64,000 nucleotides of DNA from Actinomadura_C alba (GTDB lineage Bacteria; Actinomycetota; Actinomycetes; Streptosporangiales; Streptosporangiaceae). How positions within the stretch are numbered: the first letter of the stretch is position 1; each line of letters starts with the position of its first letter. Position numbers and translations under genes: made by a program. A model generated the notes under the pieces. It worked only from the letters and a program-made list of their open reading frames with translations, was not told the DNA's origin and did not search any database. This document shows, piece after piece, positions 41,463-50,531 of the stretch. The stretch covers positions 1 through 64,000 of the forward strand of contig NZ_BAAAOK010000071.1 in assembly GCF_039530285.1 (NCBI RefSeq), given 5' to 3'.

Positions 41463-42377
41463 TCAGGATCGAGGCTGGGAGTCCCGGGCGTAGAGAGGGT
41501 TGTGATCCAGGTGTTCGCGGGTGACCAGCAGTCGCACCGTCCCGGCTCTGACCGGCTCAGCGTCCCAGACGGTCCAGTCGGGTCCGATCTGGCCGGCCGT
41601 CAGGGGCTTCAGCGTGTGCTGGTCGTTGCCCTGCAGTACGACGAGCTGGAACTCGGTCTTCAGGCCGCGCCTGCGCACCTCGGCCATGACCGCTTCGAAC
41701 GGGCGGCCGCGCACCTTGGCTCCGGCGAGGTCCTCGCCCTTGGCGGTGACGGACCCGGCGTTCTCGTAGGACTCACCGGGTCTGGCCGCGCGTCCCAGCT
41801 TGACCCACGCCTTCCCGGTGGAGCCGGCCGGGACACGAACCACCAGGGCGCATCCCTTCTCCGGCGCTTTGCAGTCCTTCCCGTCTCGCTCCATCCCCGT
41901 CGTGAGCACCATCCCGGGCTCGCCGCCGCTCACGCCGATCTGAACCATGTCGCCGACGGCACTCGGCGAGACGGGGACCACGCGCAGGTCGACGTGCAGA
42001 CCGACCGCTTTGAACGCCGCGCTGTACTTCTCATGGTCGGCGAACGGGTCCTTGATGCGGGCGACGTAATCCTTGCCCTCGAGCCGGACCTCGACCGCGG
42101 AGTTGGCGTACGAGGTCGCCGCGCCGCGACCATCCCCCAGCAGGCTGGGCCCGACGACAACGCCCACGGCCATCACGCCTGCGGCCACCGCGGCGAGGGC
42201 GAGTCGCCAGGGGCGGTGCCGGCGAACGCGTACGGGTGCCACTGCCGTCGCGGGCTCGTCGGTCACGATCGAGGCCAGCAACGCTTGTCCCGCCGCGCCG
42301 GACGAGCGGCCTCCCGGCTCTCCGGGCTCCACCCGCGCCAGCGCTCCCACCATCGTGTCGATCTCGTTGTCGTTCAC
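41463..42377 (-). CDS. Membrane-anchored protein, likely anti-sigma partner
   Basis: 304 residues. The cytoplasmic N-terminus (MNDNEIDTMVGALARVEPGE) has 55 residues and is followed by one membrane helix (LALAAVAAGVMAVGVVVGPSL) and an extracellular domain. This has DFADHEKYSAAFKAVGLHVDL-like text, VVPVSPSAVGDMVQIGVSGG and a Cys pair (DCKAPEKGCA). It overlaps the upstream sigma factor gene by 4 bp. The layout is that of CU044_5270-like sigma partners, but I see no direct similarity to the 37763-38803 protein. Binding to the sigma factor is inferred from position. Confidence 0.7.
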   Translation of the reverse strand: MNDNEIDTMVGALARVEPGEPGGRSSGAAGQALLASIVTDEPATAVAPVRVRRHRPWRLALAAVAAGVMAVGVVVGPSLLGDGRGAATSYANSAVEVRLEGKDYVARIKDPFADHEKYSAAFKAVGLHVDLRVVPVSPSAVGDMVQIGVSGGEPGMVLTTGMERDGKDCKAPEKGCALVVRVPAGSTGKAWVKLGRAARPGESYENAGSVTAKGEDLAGAKVRGRPFEAVMAEVRRRGLKTEFQLVVLQGNDQHTLKPLTAGQIGPDWTVWDAEPVRAGTVRLLVTREHLDHNPLYARDSQPRS

Positions 42378-42928
42378 AGCGACCTCTCAGCCGGAAGCAG
42401 TCGGCTTCTGCCTTCTGAAATGAGTCGGATGTCCGCGTCGCTGAGCGCCCGTGAGAAACGCTTGCGCGCGCGGTAGAGCCTGATGCGTACGGCGTTACGC
42501 GACACGCCGAGCGCGGTGGCGATCTCCTCGCGTGTCAGTCCCTCCCAGGCGACCATCGACAGCAGCTCGCGGTCGTCGTCGGGCAGGGTCCGGAAGACCT
42601 GGGCGATGCCGGTCAACTCCGCCCGGCTCTCAGGAGAGTCTCCGTAGAGGTCGGCCATCTCATCGTCGAGCTCCACGCTGCGGGCCTGGCGGCGGACCTG
42701 GCCACGGTGATGATTCGCCAGCACCTTCCGCGCCACGCCGTACAGCCAGAGCGTGGCCGCCTGCCCCGGAGGCAACTCGTCCACCCGCCGCCAGGCGATG
42801 GTGAAGGTCTCCGCGACGACATCGGCCGCGTCCTGGGGCGAGTGACATCGGCGCGCGGCGTAGGCGGTGATCAGGCCGTACGTCTCCCGGTAGACGGTCT
42901 CGAATCTGGCCAGCCGTTCATCCTGCAT
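42374..42928 (-). CDS. ECF RNA polymerase sigma factor
   Basis: 184 residues from ATG 42928 (MQDERLARFETVYRETYGLI). Region 2: YAARRCHSPQDAADVVAETF, TIAWRRVDELPPG, LWLYGVARKVLANHHRG. Region 4: FRTLPDDDRELLSMVAWEGL, TREEIATALGVSRNAVRIRL. The stop overlaps the start of the membrane protein by 4 bp. This is the second sigma/membrane-partner pair on the same strand within 5 kb. Confidence 0.92.
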   Translation of the reverse strand: MQDERLARFETVYRETYGLITAYAARRCHSPQDAADVVAETFTIAWRRVDELPPGQAATLWLYGVARKVLANHHRGQVRRQARSVELDDEMADLYGDSPESRAELTGIAQVFRTLPDDDRELLSMVAWEGLTREEIATALGVSRNAVRIRLYRARKRFSRALSDADIRLISEGRSRLLPAERSL

Positions 42929-43067
42929 GGGCAGTTCCCATGGCTGGTCTCCTTTGTCAGCGAGGAATGCGAACACTCCCGTCTATGTGCAAAGAAGACC
43001 CATCATTTCCGGCCGCTTCCGCGAGGATGTGCTGTAGGTGCCTGCGGGCAGCCGCGGGGCTCGGCGG

Positions 43068-44414
43068 TCACGGACGCGGTGACCGCGTCCTGAACGACCG
43101 GGCGGACAGCTCGCCGGCTCCGAGCACGAGCGCGGACGTCAGGACGACCACGAGGAGCAGGCCACCGAGGGCGATCGCCGGGATCGCGCGGTCCCCGTTG
43201 CTCAGCGCGTACACCAGCCCGGAGGCGCCGGGAACCGCTGCCACCATGCCGACGACGCACGCCGTCACCGCGACGAACGCCGCCTCCCACCGGCCCACCC
43301 GTTGTCGCTGCGCCGGCGTCGCTCCCACCGCGTGCAGGAGCGTCAGCTCGGCCCGTCGGGCGAGGTTGCCGACCACGAGCGAGCTCACCACCGCGATCGC
43401 GATGTAGCCCCACAGGATCACCAGCAGGACTACCTGGAACGACGCCGGGTCGCCCACCGATGCCTCGGGATCGGACACGACCGGCGACCGCACGACCTCC
43501 ACGCCCGGGTGGTCCCGAAGCCGCTCGGCGACGCGACTCGCGCCCTGCTGCTCCGTCGTGTCGCGCGACAGGGTCACCACCAGGGCGGTCGCCTGCCCGG
43601 ACGCCGTGGCGCTCCGGACATCCGCGAGTGGGAGCACCACCTCGCCGAAGCCCAGCCCGCGCCGATAGATGGTCGCGACCCGACGGTCGATCGTGCGGCC
43701 GTCGCCCAGCACCACGGTGACCTGGTCACCGATCTCGGCATAGAGCATGTCCGCGCCTTGCACGCCCAGGGCGATCTCGTCAGGCGCGAGGACCAGCGGG
43801 CCACCTCCCCGAGGGTCGAGGTCGGCATATCGCGCGAGGCCGTCGCCGTCGGCCCCGAGGACCGGCAGCACCTGCCACGCGCTGTCGTCAGCCGGTCCGC
43901 GCACGACGACGGTGCCGGCCGCGACCTGGTCGACCGAGCGGATCCCGGGAGTCTCGGCGACCTTCTCCGCCGTCGAGCGGTCGATCCCGCTGGGACCGGC
44001 CGTCACAACGAGACCTGCTCGCCGGCCGGCATCGACCTGGTCGCTCGCGACGGCTCCCGCCGAAGCGTTGGCGAAGAGCTGGGTGCAGCTGAGCGTGACG
44101 CCGAGGACTGCCGGAGCCAGCACACCGCCCACCCGCGCCGCTCGCAGCCGGACGTTGCTCAACGCGAGGTACTGCGTCGCGCCGCGCGTCGCCGGTCCCT
44201 GCACGATCCGCGCCGCCGAACGTACGACCCACGGGCTCAGCGGCCCGATCGACAAGGCGATCACCAGGCTCGACAGACCACTGAGCCCCGTGGCCCCGTC
44301 ACCCGAGAACGCCCAGGGTGCGGCTGCCATCGCGACCCCGAGCGCCAGGACCGCCAGCCCGGCGGCGAGCCGGGTCCGGCTGCTGGACGGACCCGATATG
44401 CCCCCCGCCGACAC
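43068..44414 (-). pseudogene. FtsX-type ABC permease, N-terminal half missing
   Basis: The 448 codons correspond to only the second half of a usual 800-850 residue permease: helices at LAAGLAVLALGVAMAAAPW and LSSLVIALSIGPLSPWVV, the coupling region PATRGATQYLALSNVRL, an extracytoplasmic domain, and three final helices (VLLVILWGYIAIAVVSSLV, FVAVTACVVGMVAAVPG, LGGLLLVVVLTSALVLGAGE) with LLHAVGATPAQRQRVGRWE. The beginning (MSAGGISGPSSS) comes from the junction and there is no ATPase gene nearby. Just upstream, back to back, stands another truncated gene (DUF6183). A deletion probably joined the two at about 44400-44435. Confidence 0.65.
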
Positions 44415-44429
44415 CGCGTACGGCAGAGC

Positions 44430-44935
44430 GGTCCGCGCTTCGGGACACCGCCACCGCAGACGTGCACCAGGCCATCGTTTCCGCCGTGGAGGCGGGCGGC
44501 TGGGGCGACGCCGGGGCGTGGGTCTTCGTGCTGGACGACGCCGTCGAACCCGACCGTGTGCCAGGTCTGCTGCCTACGCTGCCGATGGCCTGCGTCGACG
44601 GGCTCCACCCCGCCGAGCGCTTTGAGATCGCCGTCCGCCCGATGGGCGATATCTGGTGCTTGCTCTTCGCCACCGCGTCGATGGGCGGCACGTACGACAC
44701 AGGCGTGCACGGTGCCTATGGCCGGCTGGCGGCATGGCAGTCGATGGCGGGGCTCAGCGGTGCTCCGGCGGGCGCGAGCGCGGAGGAGGTGGAGCGCCAT
44801 GCCCGGCAGAGCACTTGGTTCCACTTCGAGGCCGATGCGGACTGGTTCCACAACGAGATCTACGACTACGGCATCGCCGCACTCTCCCCCGACCGTCGCC
44901 GGATCGCCGTGCTGGCGGCGACGGACACCGACTAG
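44430..44935 (+). pseudogene. DUF6183-type protein, 5' end missing
   Basis: From about SALRDTATADVHQAIVSAVE the sequence looks like the C-terminal part of DUF6183 proteins (GDAGAWVFVLDDAVEPDRVP, RFEIAVRPMGDIWCLLFATA, TYDTGVHGAYGRLAAWQSMA, WFHFEADADWFHNEIYDYGI). Residues before that come from antisense reading of the permease remnant. Family members are about 330 residues, so roughly half is missing. No RBS precedes any start codon, so it is probably not expressed as a functional protein. Confidence 0.6.
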
Positions 44936-44985
44936 TAGGAGTTCGGCCGAACTCAATTCCCGATATGAGCCGCCTCGACTGACGC

Positions 44986-45999
44986 CTAGAGCTGCCAGGT
45001 CACGCCCTGGTCGGCGAGGCTGTTCAGGAAGTCGGCCGCCTCGAACGCCTGGGCGGGCGTCAACGTGCCCTTCCTGTCGCCGCCGGCGATCAGCCTGCGC
45101 GCGCCTTCGACGGCGATCACGGCGGTGAGCCGGTAACCATCCGGGCCGGTCACCCAGCCCCGTACCCGATCGCCGCGCTCGTCGGCGGCCTCGGCCAGCA
45201 TCAGCCAGCGGGTGTTCGCACGGGCCTCCGGGATGAGGACTTCCGGAATGCTCTCAACGACGTCCTCCGTCAGCGATGCGAACAGGTTGGCCACCTCCGT
45301 GCGGATGACGCTGCGGACACGCCGCACATTAAGGTGCCGCGGCGCGGTGACCACTCCCGGCAGCGCGAACGGCGTGACCGCGACCTCCCCCTGTTCCCCT
45401 GGTACGGCGATGGTCGCGGGCACGGCGTCGCTGACCGGCCGCCAGTCGCCGTCGACATAGTCCACGGGCCCCTGGTCGAAGACCGCGACCATCGAACGGG
45501 CGGTGCCGCGCGAGGCGGCCCCCGGGGTACGCAGGTCGGCGATCAGCAGTTCGGCGGCCGAGTCGAGCCGGTTTGCCGTCAGGTGCGCGATCATGTCGCC
45601 CGGACCGCCGTCGTCGGCCATCGCAGACACCACCGCCACCCCGGCGCGCTCCGCGTCGTCGGCGAAGGCCTCCAGGATGTGCCTGATGTACTGCTGTTCC
45701 CCCGCGGTGTCGAGGTAGTGGGTACCGGCCGCGATCGCAGCGCGCACCACAGGCTCACCCAGAATGCTGAACGGCCCGGCACAGTTGATCACGGCGTCAC
45801 AGTCGCGCACCGCCGCGGCGAGTGCGGCCTGATCGCCCAGGGGTGCCACCCGGACCTCCGCCCCGCCCACCTCGGCCGCGGCCTTGGACAGCCGCTCTTC
45901 GTTCCGGCCCACCAGTACCGGCGTGAGGCCCCGGCGGCGAACCTCGGCGACGGTGAGCCCGCCGGTGAAACCCGTTGCGCCATAGACGGCGATTCTCAT
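44986..45999 (-). CDS. Saccharopine-dehydrogenase-like (NADP-binding) oxidoreductase
   Basis: 337 residues. N-terminal Rossmann fold with GATGFTGGLT at 7-16 and VGRNEERL after strand 2. CDAVINCAGPFSILGEPVV and GTHYLDTAGEQQYIRHI are characteristic of the trans-acting enoyl reductase/saccharopine dehydrogenase NADP-binding group. Relatives work on lipid or polyketide intermediates, but many have no known substrate. The start at 45999 faces the AraC regulator gene across 122 bp, which suggests regulation by it. Confidence 0.82.
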   Translation of the reverse strand: MRIAVYGATGFTGGLTVAEVRRRGLTPVLVGRNEERLSKAAAEVGGAEVRVAPLGDQAALAAAVRDCDAVINCAGPFSILGEPVVRAAIAAGTHYLDTAGEQQYIRHILEAFADDAERAGVAVVSAMADDGGPGDMIAHLTANRLDSAAELLIADLRTPGAASRGTARSMVAVFDQGPVDYVDGDWRPVSDAVPATIAVPGEQGEVAVTPFALPGVVTAPRHLNVRRVRSVIRTEVANLFASLTEDVVESIPEVLIPEARANTRWLMLAEAADERGDRVRGWVTGPDGYRLTAVIAVEGARRLIAGGDRKGTLTPAQAFEAADFLNSLADQGVTWQL

Positions 46000-46121
46000 G
46001 TCGATCTCCCCTCTGAACTGCGGTCCACGTTAGGAAGGGCGCCGCCGGGAGCCCATGTCCGACGATCCAGCGGGTATGTCCATTCGTCTTGTCGATGCGG
46101 GTGCCGATGTACGTTCTGGAC

Positions 46122-47042
46122 ATGGACGTGCTCAGCGACGCGATCACCGCCATGCGGACGGGGCGATCGCACGCCGCCAGAACACGGCTGCGCGCGCCCT
46201 GGGGGATCCGCTTCCAGCAACAGCAGGGGGCGGGGTTCCATGTGATCCTGCAGGGCTCTTGCTGGCTGCTCCCCACCGACGGCGAACCGATCGCGCTCGG
46301 CGTCGGCGACGTGGTGTTCCTGCCCCGCGAGCTCGGCCACGGACTCGCGGACGCGCTCACAACGCCATTGGCCGAAGCCGTCCCCGAATACGAGGACGGC
46401 TCCTTCCCCATCGGCCGGGTGACCGGCGACGGCCCTGGCCCCCGCGCCGAGACGCTGTGCGGTGCCTACCGCCTCGACCAGTCCCGGATCCACCCGTTGC
46501 TGGCCGAACTGCCCGACGTCATGCACATCCCGGCCCACGTGGGGCGGCACTCGTCACTGCGCGGTGCGATCGAACTGCTCGGCCACGAACTGGACACCGC
46601 CCCAGGGCCCGGCGCCGACGCCGCCACGCTGGCTCTGCTCGACGTTCTCCTCCTGTACATCCTGCGCGCTTGGTACGAGAGCCGGCCGGGCGAGCCGGAC
46701 ACCGGCTGGGGCGCGGCATTGCGCGACCAGGCCGTCAGCGCCGCGCTGCGCGGCATCCACCAGCATCCCGCCCGTCCGTGGACCGTGCAGTCGCTCGCCG
46801 CGCACGCGGGGCTGTCCCGCGCGGCCTTCGCCCAGCGGTTCACCGGCAAGGTCGGCTCGCCCCCGCTGACCTACCTGACCTGGTGGCGCATGACCACCGC
46901 TGCCCGGCTGCTGCGCGACTCCGACCTGCCGCTGCGCGCGGTCGCGGAACGCACCGGGTACGCCTCCGAGTTCGCGTTCGCCAAGGCGTTCAAACGTGAG
47001 TTCGGCACCGCTCCAGGCCACTACCGGAAGGAAGATCCATAG
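46122..47042 (+). CDS. AraC-family regulator with cupin sensor domain
   Basis: 306 residues from ATG 46122 (MDVLSDAITAMRTGRSHAAR), the usual start of this subfamily. The cupin_6 domain (about 20-180; GAGFHVILQGSCWLLPTDGE, PIALGVGDVVFLPRELGHGL, ETLCGAYRLD) is followed by the double HTH (WTVQSLAAHAGLSRAAFAQR, RLLRDSDLPLRAVAERTGYA, SEFAFAKAFKREFG). It is divergent from the saccharopine-dehydrogenase-like gene and likely activates it in response to a small molecule. The regulator family is certain. Confidence 0.9.
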   Translation: MDVLSDAITAMRTGRSHAARTRLRAPWGIRFQQQQGAGFHVILQGSCWLLPTDGEPIALGVGDVVFLPRELGHGLADALTTPLAEAVPEYEDGSFPIGRVTGDGPGPRAETLCGAYRLDQSRIHPLLAELPDVMHIPAHVGRHSSLRGAIELLGHELDTAPGPGADAATLALLDVLLLYILRAWYESRPGEPDTGWGAALRDQAVSAALRGIHQHPARPWTVQSLAAHAGLSRAAFAQRFTGKVGSPPLTYLTWWRMTTAARLLRDSDLPLRAVAERTGYASEFAFAKAFKREFGTAPGHYRKEDP

Positions 47043-47043
47043 G

Positions 47044-48183
47044 TCAGAGCGCGGACACCCAGTAGGGAGCGACGTCCATCCATCCATTGGCGGCGGCGCC
47101 GTTCAACCGGCCGCTGCTGGCGGTGGACAGTGTGTACCAGGAGTCGACGTAGTCCGGGTCGTCTGTCCACCACGAGGTCGGGATTGCGGACAGGATCGCG
47201 TTGACCAGCGGGACGTAGTAGCCGAGGTCCGCGATCGAGAGCAGCGCGTTGGCGATGGCCGTGGCGAGCGCCTGGTAGTTGGTGTCGCCGTCGTCCTCCA
47301 TCATGACGACATCGGCCAGGTTGTACTTGTACGCCGAGAAGTGGACGATGAGCTGGTTGGGGTAGTACGTGGTGCCGTCGTTGTCGAGGTACGGCATCTG
47401 CACGATGTTGACGGCGGGTGCACCGTCGAGCCCGAAGCCACCGACAACGCTGTAGATCTCGGCGGCTCCCTTGATCCACGGTTCTTGATCGTTGTTCAGC
47501 CGGATGGCATTGATCTTGGTGGCCCAGTACCCGTTGGCCGCAAGGGCCTGGGATTCGGTGGTTCGGGATTCAGTGATTCGCGATGCGGAGGGCTTTACGG
47601 CCTTGATGCCGCGGTCGGCGAGAACGTCCCTCACGAGCTCGAGTCCCATGGGCATCGCCTTGGCGACGTCGACCTCCACCACGAGAACGGGCCTGTCGGG
47701 CGCCTTGACCGGATCGAGGAGGACCTTCCCGCCGAGCGGGTCATAGGCGGTCACCTCGGCCGGCTCGTCGTCGGTGGGTGCCGCCGCGACCAGGGGCACC
47801 TCACCACGCTCCAGAGCCGCGCGCGTGCCGGTGTTCGCCAGCCGCAGCCGCAGCAGCGACCCGCTCGTCGCGGGCAAGGCCTTGGCCGCAAGCACGGCCC
47901 GGTTGGCGGCACGCGCTTCTTGACCAAGACGCGTATCAGGCTCGATCGTCAGCAGGTCGGCCGGTCCGGAAGCTGTCGTCGAGGCGACGTGGCCCCGAGC
48001 GGTCTGATCGGCCAGTTCGCCGGCGACCTGGCGGGCGAGGTGGTCGGTGATGGTGAACACCTTGCTCGGAGCCTGGGCCCTGGGGGACGTCTGGGCCGGA
48101 ACGGCCGCGGCGGCGCCGGCGGTCAGGGTGAGTGCGGTGAACGCGGCGACCGAGGTGAGGGCTGCCTTGAGGACTTGGGTCAC
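47044..48183 (-). CDS. Secreted protein, possibly DUF3103 family
   Basis: 379 residues with signal peptide (MTQVLKAALTSVAAFTALTL, AGAAAAVPAQ). A long alpha/beta part has LEVDVAKAMPMGLELVRDVL-like text, and the C-terminal domain is rich in aromatic and acidic residues: GAAEIYSVVGGFGLDGAPAV, VQMPYLDNDGTTYYPNQLIV, DVVMMEDDGDTNYQALA. The acidic DxDGxT loops suggest calcium binding. I think it belongs to DUF3103, secreted proteins of unknown function, but without a search this is not firm. The upstream 240 bp is A+T-rich and carries the promoter. Confidence 0.6.
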   Translation of the reverse strand: MTQVLKAALTSVAAFTALTLTAGAAAAVPAQTSPRAQAPSKVFTITDHLARQVAGELADQTARGHVASTTASGPADLLTIEPDTRLGQEARAANRAVLAAKALPATSGSLLRLRLANTGTRAALERGEVPLVAAAPTDDEPAEVTAYDPLGGKVLLDPVKAPDRPVLVVEVDVAKAMPMGLELVRDVLADRGIKAVKPSASRITESRTTESQALAANGYWATKINAIRLNNDQEPWIKGAAEIYSVVGGFGLDGAPAVNIVQMPYLDNDGTTYYPNQLIVHFSAYKYNLADVVMMEDDGDTNYQALATAIANALLSIADLGYYVPLVNAILSAIPTSWWTDDPDYVDSWYTLSTASSGRLNGAAANGWMDVAPYWVSAL

Positions 48184-48421
48184 AAGCCTTCTCCTTCTTT
48201 CTCGCGGCCGGACCAGAGGGGGTGTCCTGGTCGCGGACGGGCGAGCGAGATCAGGAGTATCTTGACCGACCCTGATACAAGGAGAAATATGAATCCTTGA
48301 CTAGCGAGGCGGCTTTATTTCGTGACTCTTCCAACTAGGGCACTGCCACTGCTGGGAGAGCATCCCCGGGACCATCGGGGATCTCAGGACGACCCTTGCC
48401 GCACGTGGTCAGCCGTACGAC
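48184..48421. promoter_or_regulatory. Promoter region of the DUF3103-like gene
   Basis: Bases 48250-48330 are notably A+T-rich (TTGACCGACCCTGATACAAG, GGAGAAATATGAATCC). An inverted repeat GTATC/GATAC on the minus strand frames a likely -10 region about 70 bp before the start. RBS AAGGAGAAGG directly precedes the gene. No gene of its own. Confidence 0.45.
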
Positions 48422-49249
48422 CTAAATCACGCGCGCCACTGCGCCGTACAAGGCGGCTTCGGCGAGAGCCGGACGGGGCTGTGGTTCGGTTTCAGCGCGC
48501 CATTCGGATATCGGCACGAGTCCTGGCGAGATGACTTCGCAGCCGTCGAAGAATCCGGAGATCTCCTCGCGGGTGCGCAACTGCAGCGGGATGCCCGCTG
48601 CGTCATAGATCCGCTCCCCGGTGCGGCCGGTACTGGGCGGCAGGAAATCGCCGGTGGCGTGGGAGATCACGAGATGGCTGCCCGCCGGCAGGGCCGACAG
48701 CATGCGGGCCACAATGGCGTAAGGGTCGTCGTCATCGGTCAGGAACTGCAGCACCGATACCAAGAGAAGTGCCACTGGGCTTTCCCAGTCGAGTTCCGTC
48801 CGCGCATGCGCCAGGATGCCGTCCGGATCGCGCAGGTCGGCATGCAGGTACGCGGTCGAATCGCCGGTCAGCAGCGCCCGCGCGTGGGCCAGCACGATCG
48901 GGTCATTGTCGGCGTAAACGACTCGGCTGCCAGGGGCGACCCGCTGCGCCACCTCGTGGGTGTTGTCGACGGCGGGAATGCCCGTGCCGATGTCCAGGAA
49001 CTGGCGGATCCCGGCCTCACCGGCCAGGTGAGTGACCACGCGCCGCAGGAAGGCACGGTTCTCGAGGGCGGTTGTGCGCATCGCCGGAAAGTTCGCCAGC
49101 ACCTTCTCGGCGGCTTCGCGGTCGGCCGCGAAGTTGTCCTTTCCTCCCAGGTAGTAGTCGTACATCCGGGCCGAATGCGCGACATGCATGTTGAGTTTGT
49201 TCGAAGCAGCACTGCCGCCCGCTGCGTCATCGAGGTTCCGCGTCGACAT
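48422..49249 (-). CDS. SAM-dependent methyltransferase, PF04672 type
   Basis: 275 residues from the ATG at about 49249 (MSTRNLDDAAGGSAASNKLN); the G-rich stretch just upstream makes the exact position uncertain by one base. Features are the family mark SARMYDYYLGGKDNFAADRE near the N-terminus, SAM motif LDIGTGIPAVDNTHEVA, VVYADNDPIVLAHARALL, and VALLLVSVLQFLTDDDDPY. These proteins are numerous in Streptomyces-like genomes, generally with unknown substrate. Cytoplasmic. Confidence 0.88.
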   Translation of the reverse strand: MSTRNLDDAAGGSAASNKLNMHVAHSARMYDYYLGGKDNFAADREAAEKVLANFPAMRTTALENRAFLRRVVTHLAGEAGIRQFLDIGTGIPAVDNTHEVAQRVAPGSRVVYADNDPIVLAHARALLTGDSTAYLHADLRDPDGILAHARTELDWESPVALLLVSVLQFLTDDDDPYAIVARMLSALPAGSHLVISHATGDFLPPSTGRTGERIYDAAGIPLQLRTREEISGFFDGCEVISPGLVPISEWRAETEPQPRPALAEAALYGAVARVI

Positions 49250-49400
49250 GGACCGTCCTGGGGGGAGGGGACCCGACGGATTCGAGCATATCCCGCACTC
49301 GCCGTCCGCTGTCCATATTCGGGCATTCCACGGCACTTGTGGACTTTGTCGCGGCATCGCCGGTAGGCCCGTACCCGCTTCTCCGCTACGGCACCGGCGC

Positions 49401-49475
49401 TCAGTGATGGATCCGGACCCTGCCCTGAGTGAAGTGGGCAAGTGCCCGGTCCATCTCCTCGACCATCGTCACCGA
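49401..49475 (-). pseudogene. 3' fragment of a PH-like protein gene
   Basis: Reads MVEEMDRALAHFTQGRVRIHH and a stop, matching the last codons of the 2438-3076 gene and the fragment at 52012-52086. No other part of the PH-like gene is present. Confidence 0.65.
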
Positions 49476-49594
49476 CCACGTCGCGCGCATACACGTCCCC
49501 CCGACCGGTGAGTGAGCTTCGGCTCGATCCACCGCGCCTGCGCCGCGACCGGCTCGATGCCGTTCCGGCCGGCGCGCCCCCGCCACCGGCCATG

Positions 49595-50266
49595 TCAAGC
49601 CTGCAGCCCGGCCGCTATCTCGCGGGCCGACGCGACCAGTCGGGCCCTCAGCTGCGGCGAGGGACGCGTGTGCGTACGACCCGACAGGTCGACCAGCAGG
49701 TTCGAGACCCGGAACTTGACGTGCACGTCGTAGACGTCGGTACGGTTGAACAGGATCTGGATGCGCATGTGGTCGACGAGGCTGAACCCCTGCTCGGCCA
49801 GGCCCGGCTCGTCCCGCACGTCGGAGGTGGGGCGCGCGTTGCGCCGCCACGTGGCGTACAGCGCGCGGGCACGCTCAGGAGCGCTCTCATGCGGGGGGTC
49901 GTCGACCCGGGTCTCAGCGTGCAGCCGCACCGTACGGAACGGGGCGTCGGTGCCGGCGACGGACGTGGACCACTTGCAGACCGCGGTCCGGTCACCGCCG
50001 CCGATGCCCAAGAACGATCGCGGCGGATGCGCCTCACCGTCGGGGTCGGGCACCGGCTTGTGCACGAGGCGGGAGACCATGCCCGGGGGCAGCAGCGGGC
50101 AGGCGGCCACCCGATCGAACCGACCGTCGTCGGTGAACGCTCCCGACCACCAGGCGGCCGTCACGCCGCACCCGCTCACCACCAGCACCAGGGCGATGGC
50201 GCCCACGCGAAGGACACGCGGCGGCCGAACGGGATGCGAAGCCCCGTCGGAAGGCGGAGCGGCCAT
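49595..50266 (-). CDS. Putative lipoprotein of unknown function
   Basis: 223 residues from ATG 50266. The hydrophobic segment VLRVGAIALVLVV is followed by lipobox VVSGC (Cys33), then a charged exported domain with CPLLPPGMVSRLVHKPVPDP, DRTAVCKWSTSVAG (a Cys pair) and a C-terminal helix (QLRARLVASAREIAAGLQA). The Cys spacing and size recall DUF3558-like lipoproteins, but the match is weak. A longer frame to 50389 is possible. It stands between two secreted-protein genes without clear operon links. Confidence 0.6.
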   Translation of the reverse strand: MAAPPSDGASHPVRPPRVLRVGAIALVLVVSGCGVTAAWWSGAFTDDGRFDRVAACPLLPPGMVSRLVHKPVPDPDGEAHPPRSFLGIGGGDRTAVCKWSTSVAGTDAPFRTVRLHAETRVDDPPHESAPERARALYATWRRNARPTSDVRDEPGLAEQGFSLVDHMRIQILFNRTDVYDVHVKFRVSNLLVDLSGRTHTRPSPQLRARLVASAREIAAGLQA

Positions 50267-50531
50267 TCCGGAACGCTCCCACGAAGGCGGATCGGCCGCA
50301 ACGTTCACCGCACGAGGTGCGGGGACGTCCCCGGGTAGCCGCCGGAATGCGGCAAGCCGGGGCGCCGGCCTTGTGTCCGATGTGCGCATGACCGGGCCGG
50401 TCGGCCGCCATGACGACGGCCACGGGCGACGTCCGCACCTCGCGACCTGTACCGGCGGACCTCAGGAGAGCCGCTTCTCGGCGTTGGCCCAGGGCGGATG
50501 GCCGACCCGGTCGGCCGGACCGGCGCACCCG

